Shown here one piece after another: positions 24,150 to 31,238 of a DNA stretch of 35,980 nt. How positions within the stretch are numbered: position 1 is the first letter of the stretch; the number at the start of each line of letters is the position of its first letter. The DNA lies in contig JAWWBX010000008.1 of NCBI GenBank assembly GCA_033720735.1, positions 1 to 35,980 of the forward strand. Reading direction: 5' to 3'. The notes under the pieces were generated by a model that worked only from the letters and a program-made list of their open reading frames with translations, did no database searches and was not told the DNA's origin. This DNA is from B8-G4 sp033720735. Its GTDB lineage: Bacteria; Bacteroidota; Bacteroidia; Chitinophagales; Saprospiraceae. The translations under genes were made by a program, and so were the position numbers.

Positions 24150-25202
24150 TCAGTCCGGCGCGGCTGGCCCGAACCCTTCTTCGCCACCGATTTTGTCAAG
24201 TACTTGCTCGAGATGACGCATCATCCGCTCCGTAATGTCGAGGTGGAACACGAAACGGATCGTATCATGTGACATCGGTGCTGCCGTGATGCCGTGGACT
24301 TTCAGCCGATCCAGCATCCTGGGCACGTCATGGTCAGCCGTCACTTTGAAGATCACGATGTTGGTATGGACGGGAAGGACTTCCGAGACATAAGGTTGTG
24401 TGGCCAGAATCTGTCCGATCTGCCGTGCGCGCATGTTATCCTCGCGGAGCCGGTCGATGTGGTGCTCCAGTGCATACAATCCGGCAGCGGCAAGGTATCC
24501 GGCCTGCCGCATCCCGCCCCCCATGACCTTGCGCACCTTGCGCGCCCGCCGGATCAGGGACTCTGATCCGATCAGGATCGAGCCGACCGGCGCGCCAAGC
24601 CCTTTGGACAGGCAGATCGAGATGGTGTCGAAAAGCGGGCCAACGTGTGCGGGCGCATCGCCCGTTTCGACCAGCACATTGAACAGCCGGGCTCCGTCAA
24701 GGTGCAGGGCCAGATTCGCTGAAGCACAGGTCTCACTGATGGCACGCATTTCCTCCAACGTGTAATAGGTGCCACCGGCACGGTTGCAGGAGTTTTCGAT
24801 CGTCACGAGCCGGCTGCGGGGGTACCAGTCTGCCTCTGGCCTGATCGCATCGACAATTTGCGCCGGAGTGATCTTCCCGTCCGTGCCCCGGACGACACTG
24901 ATAGAAACCCCGGAGTTGACACTGTACCCGCCGAGTTCATACAGATACACGTGCGACCATTCGTCACAGATCAACTCATCCAGCGGGCGCGTATGAATGC
25001 GGATCGCAATTTGATTGGTCATGGTGCCCGAAGGGCAGAACAGCGCACGTTCGTGCCCGAACATGGCCGCCACTTGCGCCTCCAGGGCATTGACCGTGGG
25101 ATCCTGGCCAAACACGTCGTCTCCGACATCTGCGCGCAGCATGGCGTCGAGCATCCCTGGGGTAGGGCGAGTGATCGTATCGCTGATCAGGTTGACTTGC
25201 AC
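24150..25202 (-). CDS. ltaE: Low-specificity threonine aldolase family enzyme
   Basis: A 350-residue PLP enzyme of the beta-eliminating lyase/threonine aldolase family, cleaving L-threonine or L-allo-threonine to glycine and acetaldehyde. Visible are the start NLISDTITRPTPGML, the PLP-stacking region SGTMTNQIAI (58-67), Asp169 in LHLDGARLFN that pairs with the pyridine nitrogen, and the Schiff-base Lys200 in SICLSKGLGAPVGS. The length is normal. The frame opens with GTG at 25202, giving MQVNLISDTITRP, the usual N-terminus. The stereochemical preference cannot be told from sequence. Cytosolic, with no obvious operon partner. Confidence 0.95.
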   Translation of the reverse strand: MQVNLISDTITRPTPGMLDAMLRADVGDDVFGQDPTVNALEAQVAAMFGHERALFCPSGTMTNQIAIRIHTRPLDELICDEWSHVYLYELGGYSVNSGVSISVVRGTDGKITPAQIVDAIRPEADWYPRSRLVTIENSCNRAGGTYYTLEEMRAISETCASANLALHLDGARLFNVLVETGDAPAHVGPLFDTISICLSKGLGAPVGSILIGSESLIRRARKVRKVMGGGMRQAGYLAAAGLYALEHHIDRLREDNMRARQIGQILATQPYVSEVLPVHTNIVIFKVTADHDVPRMLDRLKVHGITAAPMSHDTIRFVFHLDITERMMRHLEQVLDKIGGEEGFGPAAPD

Positions 25203-25263
25203 GACAGCAGGTATGCCGCAAGTTTACAAAACTGTCAAGCAACCTGCATGAAAAGCTGTGCGG

Positions 25264-26025
25264 CTACAGGGATTTGCCGTGCCAGGTCGTGCACTCGATC
25301 GATATGGTATTCCCGTGCGCAGTCCGGAAGTCATCGATGATCTCCTGCAAGGCGGACAATTGCCCGTTGAGCGTACAGATGAACGGATAGTTGTATGTGG
25401 CGACAACAGACGGAGTCAGCTGGACGTCCGCATCGAGCACGCGGAAATGACCATAGTAACCTGAGGGCAGGTCGGCGGGATCGCTGACAGATGTCAGTTC
25501 GTCAAGAAATATTTCATTGATTTCAGCGACATTCTGATCGCTGGTGATACGTCCCCAAATGGTCCCGGGCGGGATGTCGTACAATTCATCATGCCCGATC
25601 AAAAGGCCATCGGAGGTGTCCATTGAGAGCCGGTACACCTGGCCGTCGAAGGTGAGGATGCCACGATTCGAAACGGATGTACCCAGCTGAATCGTCACTG
25701 CGAATGCACCCGGTGATACGTGCGCGGGAACCGCGCTTTGCAGGAATGCCGATCCACCCTGGCACTCCGGTTGTTCTGCGAGACCTTCAATGGTCACTTG
25801 CAGCGAAGAGCCCGTCTGCTGATGGGTGGTCAGGATCTGAGATGTGACGCACTTTGGTTCCAGGGTCTGCAGACGCAGTTCCAGCGGATGGGATTGGTCG
25901 AGCGGGTTCCACAGGTCAAGGCGAAGCTCCTCGTCAATCGAGGTGACGACTGCGGGATCTGTGGTCGATACTAACCCGCAGGCACTCAAACAACACATTA
26001 CAAGTAAGGCACATACATACCTCAT
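25264..26025 (-). CDS. Lipoprotein of unknown function
   Basis: A 253-residue protein started at the ATG at 26025; the frame also extends to a GTG at 26037. A lipobox CLSAC places the lipidated Cys at residue 16. The mature part is beta-rich with paired Cys (EPKCVTSQ, QPECQGG, the terminal segments FICTLNG and SIECTTWHG) that could be disulfide-bonded. I do not recognise a family. It probably sits in the outer or inner membrane, facing the periplasm. It is located between the threonine aldolase and the C1 peptidase genes on the same strand with short spacers, which does not clarify a role. Confidence 0.75.
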   Translation of the reverse strand: MRYVCALLVMCCLSACGLVSTTDPAVVTSIDEELRLDLWNPLDQSHPLELRLQTLEPKCVTSQILTTHQQTGSSLQVTIEGLAEQPECQGGSAFLQSAVPAHVSPGAFAVTIQLGTSVSNRGILTFDGQVYRLSMDTSDGLLIGHDELYDIPPGTIWGRITSDQNVAEINEIFLDELTSVSDPADLPSGYYGHFRVLDADVQLTPSVVATYNYPFICTLNGQLSALQEIIDDFRTAHGNTISIECTTWHGKSL

Positions 26026-26094
26026 AAGGATTACCACATTGTTGCAAGGGGATAACGGCCCTGGTGGGTGAATGCTGCCTTGACGAACTAAAAA

Positions 26095-27201
26095 CTACAG
26101 GTCGATCTTGTGGGCGATGGATGCCGGGACCGCATTGCGATGCACCATGATCGCCACTGTCTTCATGCGGAAGTAGGCCTCCGACATGTAAAGGAAACCT
26201 TCGCTAGGCCCTACTGCACCCCAACTGTTCTTGACAAGGTAGTACCTGGTACCATTTTGGTCGTGAGCAATGCCGGTAATGTGCATCAGGTGATCGTCGG
26301 TGGTGCTGTACGACTCGAAAGCCCGCTGTCGTGCCGAGGCGTCAACCATGAGCTCGGCTCCCGGTTGCAAGAACAGGTCTTCGCGCGCCGGGTCGGCGGG
26401 CAGCACGGCAAGGCTTTGCTTTTGGCTAAACCCCTTCTCGCTCACATCACCGTCCCAGGCCACTGTGAACCCCTGCCGCAGAGCATGGTCAGTGATCTGC
26501 ACCAGCTCGTCTAGGCGGACATTGTAGTACCGCCCGTTCGAGTAATTGTCGGGAATTTCCAAGATAAATTGCTCGTAATACGGATGATGCGTAAACGAAG
26601 TGATGCTGACATACTCACCACCTTGCACCCCGACCGATTGTGCAAACGATTTCGCGGTGTGGACCTGACCATCGTAAAGGAAGTCTTGTGGGACAGTGCC
26701 AAGGTAGATGTCGAGGATGCTGTTGACCACTGCCGGCCAGTTGTCCGAGATCTTGCCGCGGGCAATCAGCGCATCCAGTGCACCCTTCAGGACGGCCACC
26801 AACTCACCATGATCGTGCGGCTGCGTCATCTCTTCGCGCCCCGGATAGACCCGCTCCGGCACGAAACCAAAGCGATCGATCGTGCGGATCACGTCATGCG
26901 ACAACGAACCTTCCGAAAAGTTGGCTTTCCCCTGCCTCAACAAGTAGTTGCGCGCTTTGTCGAAATAGACCTGGCGTACGATCAGCATCTCGGAAATGTC
27001 ATGTTCGGCAAGTCCGCGTCGCATCATCTCAGACTCGATGAACGAACTGGTCGCAAAGCTCCAGCAGGTACCGGTCCTTTGTTGATTCTTGACCGGCGTG
27101 CAGGCCAGCGATTTCTCGACATCGAAGGTATACTGCGCTCCTGCCGGAGAGAACAACATGACGGAAAGGCCACAGATCAGGATGATGGAGAGACGTGCCA
27201 T
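26095..27201 (-). CDS. Exported C1 family (papain/bleomycin hydrolase-like) peptidase
   Basis: A 368-residue cysteine peptidase with a signal peptide (MARLSIILICGLSVMLF to AGAQ), so periplasmic or secreted. The active site is complete: Gln40 oxyanion residue and Cys46 in NQQRTGTCWSFA, His307 in HLMHITGIA, and Asn325 in VKNSWG. The layout follows the bleomycin hydrolase/aminopeptidase C branch, but it is shorter than the roughly 450-residue cytosolic members. The ATG at 27201 places the signal peptide correctly; the frame continues upstream to 27240 without gaining anything. It diverges from the DUF998 gene with only 32 bases between the start codons. Confidence 0.92.
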   Translation of the reverse strand: MARLSIILICGLSVMLFSPAGAQYTFDVEKSLACTPVKNQQRTGTCWSFATSSFIESEMMRRGLAEHDISEMLIVRQVYFDKARNYLLRQGKANFSEGSLSHDVIRTIDRFGFVPERVYPGREEMTQPHDHGELVAVLKGALDALIARGKISDNWPAVVNSILDIYLGTVPQDFLYDGQVHTAKSFAQSVGVQGGEYVSITSFTHHPYYEQFILEIPDNYSNGRYYNVRLDELVQITDHALRQGFTVAWDGDVSEKGFSQKQSLAVLPADPAREDLFLQPGAELMVDASARQRAFESYSTTDDHLMHITGIAHDQNGTRYYLVKNSWGAVGPSEGFLYMSEAYFRMKTVAIMVHRNAVPASIAHKIDL

Positions 27202-27233
27202 TTTTTGTTGATTTGAGGTTGAAATTACGGAGA

Positions 27234-27965
27234 ATGTCAAAGAGTGCTGAGTATGCGCTGCTGCAGGCGGCTTGCCTGATCGGACTGCTGGGGGTGCTGC
27301 AATATGTGGGTGTGACGACCTGGCTCATGGAGATCTATCCCGGCGGCAACTTGCTGGACCGGGGCAGCACCGACGGTTACAGCTTTACGCACAACTTCCT
27401 GAGCGACCTCGGCAGAACGACCGTCTTCCGGCGCGGTCCCAACCCGACCGCTACTGGCTACATGTTGTCGCTGGCGGCAGCCGGCATTTCCACCATGATC
27501 TTCTTTGCCGGGCTTTGTCACTTCCTCTGGAAGTTTCATCGGACCCCGCTGATCATTCTGTGCTTGATTTGCGGGATCGGGGCAGGAGCCGGGTATGTCG
27601 GCATCGCCCTGCATCCGATCAACGTCGATTACCGCGGCCACATCCGCTACGTGCAACTTGGCTTTATTGCCTTCTGGTGGATGACGGTATTTTGTGCTGC
27701 CTGTATTTTCCAGAACAAGCGTTTTCACAACAACTATGCGCGCATCCTGCTGGGATTTGCCCTTGTCCTCGGGGTGCAGATTGTGATCATGCTGTTTGGT
27801 CCGCGGTCCTGGAGTTCTGGTGAGGCACTTTTGTTGCAGGTGATTGCGCAGAAGGTGGTGGTGTACAGTGAGATCCTGTCGATGACCGTGTTGATTGGTG
27901 GTACGATGGTGACGATTCGGCGATATTATCGCGAGGAGGATGCGTTAGCGGAAGAAGGTGATTGA
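27234..27965 (+). CDS. DUF998-like integral membrane protein
   Basis: A 243-residue protein with about six membrane helices. The segment YSFTHNFLSDLGRT after the first helix is the signature of the DUF998 family, and a later loop LHPINVDYRGHIRYV is conserved in character. No enzymatic residues stand out and the function is unknown. The ATG at 27234 was chosen because the upstream extension to a GTG at 27195 overlaps the peptidase start region and lies before the first helix. It is divergent from the C1 peptidase gene. Confidence 0.8.
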   Translation: MSKSAEYALLQAACLIGLLGVLQYVGVTTWLMEIYPGGNLLDRGSTDGYSFTHNFLSDLGRTTVFRRGPNPTATGYMLSLAAAGISTMIFFAGLCHFLWKFHRTPLIILCLICGIGAGAGYVGIALHPINVDYRGHIRYVQLGFIAFWWMTVFCAACIFQNKRFHNNYARILLGFALVLGVQIVIMLFGPRSWSSGEALLLQVIAQKVVVYSEILSMTVLIGGTMVTIRRYYREEDALAEEGD

Positions 27966-28009
27966 TGATAACAGTTGATTTTCAGATGGAAACGTATTAA
28001 CAATTATGA

Positions 28010-28040
28010 AATGTCATCGTATATCTACGATATACTCTGA
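28010..28040. repeat. 31-bp direct repeat, copy 1 (end of the ArsR-like gene)
   Basis: Identical base for base to 28552-28582, same orientation, 542 bp apart. It covers the last codons and stop of the regulator gene. Inside is the inverted repeat GTATATC-TAC-GATATAC, which would suit a dimeric winged-helix regulator. Confidence 0.9.
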
Positions 28041-28436
28041 GTCCCCGAGCCTGCGGTCGTTGATGCTGATGCCACGCACCCGTGCCATACTTCTCAATTC
28101 ATCTATCATCGCCGCTTGGTCTGAATACTGACGCTGCAACTCCATCATCTGCTCCAGAATTGCACAGGTGAAAGGCATATCACGGTTCAGGCGGTAATAT
28201 GTGTCAGGAGGCTCCTCGCGGATTCTGACGAGCTGAGAGTCCCGTAACATTCTCAGATGTTGGGAAACCGTATTCTGCTGAAGCGGGATGCCTGCCCTGA
28301 GGTGTTTGAAGCTACACTCATCCATGCTCAGCAACTTCTCGAGCATGATCTCACGCGCCGGGTGGCTCAACGCGTAATGGACAATAGAGAAATGATATGC
28401 GATCGGATCAAACCGATGTGCTTTCGAGCAAGCCAT
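28014..28436 (-). CDS. ArsR-like winged-helix transcriptional regulator
   Basis: A 140-residue protein started at the ATG at 28436, downstream of a TAAATTTG box; the longer frame to 28547 is not needed. The winged helix-turn-helix runs from about 20 to 85: ALSHPAREIMLEKLL, then the recognition helix in QQNTVSQHLRMLRDSQLV, then the wing REEPPDTYYRLN. A C-terminal helical part (about 90-125) probably dimerises. The ELCVCDL metal site of ArsR/SmtB is absent (only scattered Cys), so metal sensing is unlikely by that route. The gene is framed by an exact 31-bp direct repeat containing an inverted repeat, a candidate autoregulatory operator. The target gene is unknown. Confidence 0.88.
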   Translation of the reverse strand: MACSKAHRFDPIAYHFSIVHYALSHPAREIMLEKLLSMDECSFKHLRAGIPLQQNTVSQHLRMLRDSQLVRIREEPPDTYYRLNRDMPFTCAILEQMMELQRQYSDQAAMIDELRSMARVRGISINDRRLGDSEYIVDIR

Positions 28437-28459
28437 AAACTTCGGATTACGTAGTGTTG

Positions 28460-28467
28460 CAAATTTA
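28460..28467 (-). promoter_or_regulatory. Bacteroidota -7 promoter box of the ArsR-like gene (TAAATTTG)
   Basis: TAAATTTG on the minus strand matches TAnnTTTG and ends 23 bases before the regulator's ATG. It supports the shorter start. The upstream repeat copy lies about 85 bases further out. Confidence 0.55.
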
Positions 28468-28551
28468 GCAGGGCGGTCACAGGACGCACGGGGAATTTGT
28501 GGAGAAATCCTGCACGCATACAATAAGTTTTGACATATGTTACACAATCAC

Positions 28552-28582
28552 AATGTCATCGTATATCTACGATATACTCTGA
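28552..28582. repeat. 31-bp direct repeat, copy 2 (upstream of the ArsR-like gene)
   Basis: An exact copy of 28010-28040, including the bases that encode the regulator's last residues and stop in copy 1. Here it is non-coding and lies upstream of the regulator and of the plus-strand lipoprotein gene. It may be an operator or the remnant of a second gene copy. Confidence 0.9.
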
Positions 28583-28698
28583 TTCGACTGGTTACTGTTC
28601 ACTTCTTTCCAACAACTGCCGGCTTTTTGCCGATTGAGCCTGCGTCCCGGGCGGGTGCGTTGAGCCATTCTCCACCATACTGATTTGCCCTGCGTGTG

Positions 28699-28706
28699 TA
28701 TCTTTG
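28699..28706 (+). promoter_or_regulatory. Bacteroidota -7 promoter box (TATCTTTG) of the lipoprotein gene
   Basis: TATCTTTG matches the consensus exactly and ends 19 bases before the ATG at 28726, the same spacing as at etfB. No clear -33 TTTG at 19-21 bases. Confidence 0.55.
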
Positions 28707-28725
28707 AATCAACAAAGTCACACAT

Positions 28726-29088
28726 ATGCACCGCTTGCTCATTGCTTCGATGATGCTCTGGATGATAGCCCTGGCAGCCTGTTCCGGGGATGGCACCACC
28801 ACGATCACCATTGATCCCGTGAGCGACCAGCAAGACTTCCGGATTGAAGCACCCGCGGGTACGGTCCGTGCGTCACTTGAGGTACAGGGTGAAAGCTCGC
28901 ACCCGTTTAGCCTTTTTGTCTCGGACGGCCTCTTTACCAGCCAGTTCAACTTTGCTGCGGGTCCCATCGAGGACGTCAAGTCTTTCGACTGGTACGACAG
29001 CCCGCTCTTGCTCAACTATGTGCCCGACACAGCTGTTACAGTGACGGGACAGTTAACGATAGCCTGTTCGTTTCAGACAGGCAATTGA
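28726..29088 (+). CDS. Small lipoprotein of unknown function
   Basis: A 120-residue protein with a signal (MHRLLIASMMLWMIALAAC) and lipobox ALAAC at Cys19. The mature part is beta-rich with regular strands (TTTITIDPV, VRASLEVQGE, FSLFVSDGLF, VTVTGQLTIAC), suggesting a small beta-sandwich. No family was recognised. It is probably periplasmic and membrane-anchored. It has its own TATCTTTG promoter box and lies 60 bases upstream of lepA, which also has its own box. Confidence 0.75.
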   Translation: MHRLLIASMMLWMIALAACSGDGTTTITIDPVSDQQDFRIEAPAGTVRASLEVQGESSHPFSLFVSDGLFTSQFNFAAGPIEDVKSFDWYDSPLLLNYVPDTAVTVTGQLTIACSFQTGN

Positions 29089-29132
29089 TCCTGAATCCAT
29101 CGGCTGCACACGTGGCGTGCAGGTGAAAACGC

Positions 29133-29140
29133 TATCTTTG
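29133..29140 (+). promoter_or_regulatory. Bacteroidota -7 promoter box of lepA (TATCTTTG)
   Basis: TATCTTTG ends only 8 bases before the lepA ATG at 29149. Transcription from such a box would start at or next to the initiation codon, implying a leaderless or nearly leaderless mRNA. Confidence 0.55.
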
Positions 29141-29148
29141 CGCGCTCT

Positions 29149-30939
29149 ATGAAGCACATCAGGAATTTCTGCGTCATTGCGCATATCGATCACGGGAAGA
29201 GTACCCTCTCCGACAGATTGCTGGAGCAGACCGGTACCATTTCCGAGCGTGAGATGCAGGACCAGGCCCTCGACGATATGGACCTGGAGCGGGAGCGAGG
29301 TATTACGATCAAGAGCCACGCCATCCAGATGCGCTATCAGCATTCCGACGGCCAGGAATACACACTCAACTTGATCGACACGCCGGGACACGTCGATTTC
29401 TCGTACGAGGTGTCACGGTCGATCGCCGCCTGTGAAGGCGCACTCCTCCTGGTCGATGCGACCCAGGGGATCCAGGCGCAGACCATTTCCAATCTGTACC
29501 TGGCCATCGAGCACGACCTTGAGATCATCCCCATCGTCAACAAGGTAGACATGCCCAGCGCCATGCCCGACGAGGCAGCCGATCAGATCGTGGACCTGCT
29601 GGGTTGCAAGCGCGAGGAGATCGTACAGGCGAGTGGCAAAACAGGCATCGGCGTCGACGCCATCCTGACCGCCATTGTAGAGCGCATCCCGGCACCGAAA
29701 GGTGACCTGGAAGCGCCACTGCAGGCCCTCGTTTTTGATTCTGTTTTCAACGCGTATCGCGGAGTAATCGCCTACATCCGGCTCTTCAACGGATCGCTGA
29801 AAAAGGGAGATGAGGTGCGGTTTATGGCAACAGACAAGGAGTACGAGGCCGATGAGATCGGCGTTCTCAAACTTAAGCAGGTGCCCCAGGACACGCTGGG
29901 ACCCGGGAATGTCGGGTACATCATTACCGGCATCAAGGAATCCAAGGAGATCAAGGTAGGAGATACGCTCACGCATGTCGCGAATCCCTGTACTTCACCG
30001 ATCATAGGGTTTGAGGATGTCAAGCCGATGGTCTTCGCAGGGATCTACCCGGTAGATAATGACGACTATGAAGACCTGCGGGACAGCCTGGAGAAACTGC
30101 AACTGAATGACGCTTCCCTGGTCTTCGAACCGGAAACGTCTGCAGCCCTGGGATTTGGCTTCCGCTGTGGATTTCTGGGTATGTTGCACCTGGAAATCGT
30201 TCAGGAGCGCCTGTCGCGTGAATTCGACCAGGAGGTGATCACCACTGTACCCAATGTCTCCTATGTGGCGTATACCAAGCGCGATGAAAGGATCATCGTC
30301 AATACCCCTAACGATCTGCCGGAGTTGACGATCCTGGATTATGTCGAGGAACCGTATATCGAAGCACAGATCATCACCAAGCCGGAGTTTATCGGACCAA
30401 TCATGAACCTCTGTCTCGAGAAGCGCGGTATCATGGTCAAGCAGCACTACCTGACCACTGAGCGCGTGGAGATGACCTTTGAACTGCCGCTGGCCGAGAT
30501 CGTGTTCGATTTCTACGACCGCCTTAAGTCGATCTCACGCGGGTATGCCTCCTTCGACTACGCACCGACGGACTACCGCCAGTCGGACCTGGTGAAGCTG
30601 GACATCCGCCTCAACAGTGAACCGGTCGACGCGCTCTCCGCCCTGGTGCACCGCAGTAAAGCCGAGGCATTCGGCCGGCAGATCTGCAAACGGCTCAAGG
30701 AGCTCTTGCCCCGCCAGCAGTTCATGATCGCGATCCAGGCAGCCATTGGCGCCAAGATCATCGCCCGTGAAACGATCTCCGCCCTGCGCAAGGACGTGAC
30801 CGCCAAGTGCTACGGTGGTGATATCACCCGCAAGCGCAAGCTCCTCGAGAAGCAGAAGAAGGGCAAGAAGAAGATGCGCCAGGTGGGGAGTGTGCAGGTG
30901 CCGCAGAAGGCATTTCTGGAGGTGCTGAAGCTGGAGTGA
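29149..30939 (+). CDS. lepA: Elongation factor 4 (LepA GTPase)
   Basis: A 596-residue translational GTPase that acts on the ribosome; proposed roles are back-translocation under stress and support of ribosome assembly. GTPase motifs are complete: AHIDHGKST (11-19), RGITIKS, DTPGHVDF, NKVDMP and ASGKTGIGV. The EF-G-like domains follow (FEDVKPMVFAGIYPVD; GFRCGFLGMLHLEI), then the LepA-specific C-terminal domain (SFDYAPTDYR-like YASFDYAPTDYR, AFGRQICKRLKELLPRQQF, and GGDITRKRKLLEKQKKGKKK). The length is normal for the family. A TATCTTTG box sits eight bases before the ATG. Confidence 0.98.
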   Translation: MKHIRNFCVIAHIDHGKSTLSDRLLEQTGTISEREMQDQALDDMDLERERGITIKSHAIQMRYQHSDGQEYTLNLIDTPGHVDFSYEVSRSIAACEGALLLVDATQGIQAQTISNLYLAIEHDLEIIPIVNKVDMPSAMPDEAADQIVDLLGCKREEIVQASGKTGIGVDAILTAIVERIPAPKGDLEAPLQALVFDSVFNAYRGVIAYIRLFNGSLKKGDEVRFMATDKEYEADEIGVLKLKQVPQDTLGPGNVGYIITGIKESKEIKVGDTLTHVANPCTSPIIGFEDVKPMVFAGIYPVDNDDYEDLRDSLEKLQLNDASLVFEPETSAALGFGFRCGFLGMLHLEIVQERLSREFDQEVITTVPNVSYVAYTKRDERIIVNTPNDLPELTILDYVEEPYIEAQIITKPEFIGPIMNLCLEKRGIMVKQHYLTTERVEMTFELPLAEIVFDFYDRLKSISRGYASFDYAPTDYRQSDLVKLDIRLNSEPVDALSALVHRSKAEAFGRQICKRLKELLPRQQFMIAIQAAIGAKIIARETISALRKDVTAKCYGGDITRKRKLLEKQKKGKKKMRQVGSVQVPQKAFLEVLKLE

Positions 30940-31083
30940 TTTCTCGACTGCGCTCGAAATGACAAGGTTGTCGACTGACTGCGCTTGAAATGACAAGGTT
31001 GTCGACTGACTGCGCTCGAAATGACAAGATTGTCGACTGACTGCGCTCGAAATGACAAGGCCGGCTTCGCTCGCAATGACAAA
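30940..31083. repeat. 31-bp tandem repeat after lepA
   Basis: About four to five head-to-tail units built on TCGACTGACTGCGCTCGAAA followed by TGACAAGG. The first is shortened, three are full length with single changes, and the last is diverged (CGGCTTCGCTCGCAATGAC). Similar TCGACTGCGCTCGAAATGAC units occur between genes in many Bacteroidota genomes, by recall. Minus-strand frames through it give the familiar spurious CHFERSQS-type peptides and are not genes. The units are contiguous with no spacers, so this is not a CRISPR array. Confidence 0.85.
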
Positions 31084-31238
31084 GTACGACCAGCACCGTT
31101 GGACCATCGTCAAACCAGATCAAGCCAGGTTCTTTCGATGTTTTACAAAAGACGCAACCCTGTGGTTGTGTGGAATAGTTGTATACGGAAAATGGGGAAG
31201 TTCTGAGGGATCTCGACAACGCCAATTAATCGAAGCAG
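31084..31238. other. Non-coding stretch between the tandem repeat and the surface-protein genes
   Basis: It contains a hairpin, ACGCAACC-CTGT-GGTTGTGT (31152-31171), eight pairs with one G-U, without a T-run. It may end transcription of lepA or of the convergent surface genes. No gene seen. Confidence 0.35.

Larger units (their letters stand above)
28437..28725. other. 289-bp divergent intergenic region
   Basis: It holds the regulator's TAAATTTG box, repeat copy 2 and the TATCTTTG box of the lipoprotein gene. No small gene was found. The frames crossing it encode no protein-like sequence. Confidence 0.6.

Noticed and set aside
28010..28582. Insertion-sequence target-site duplication around the regulator gene
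   Set aside because: 31 bp is far longer than usual target duplications, and no transposase or terminal inverted repeats lie between the copies.
30940..31083. CRISPR array
   Set aside because: The 31-bp units are directly adjacent with no unique spacers, and no cas gene is in the window.
30535..31225. Minus-strand frames with CHFERSQS-like peptides after lepA
   Set aside because: These are translations of the tandem repeat and antisense of lepA, well known as spurious gene calls.
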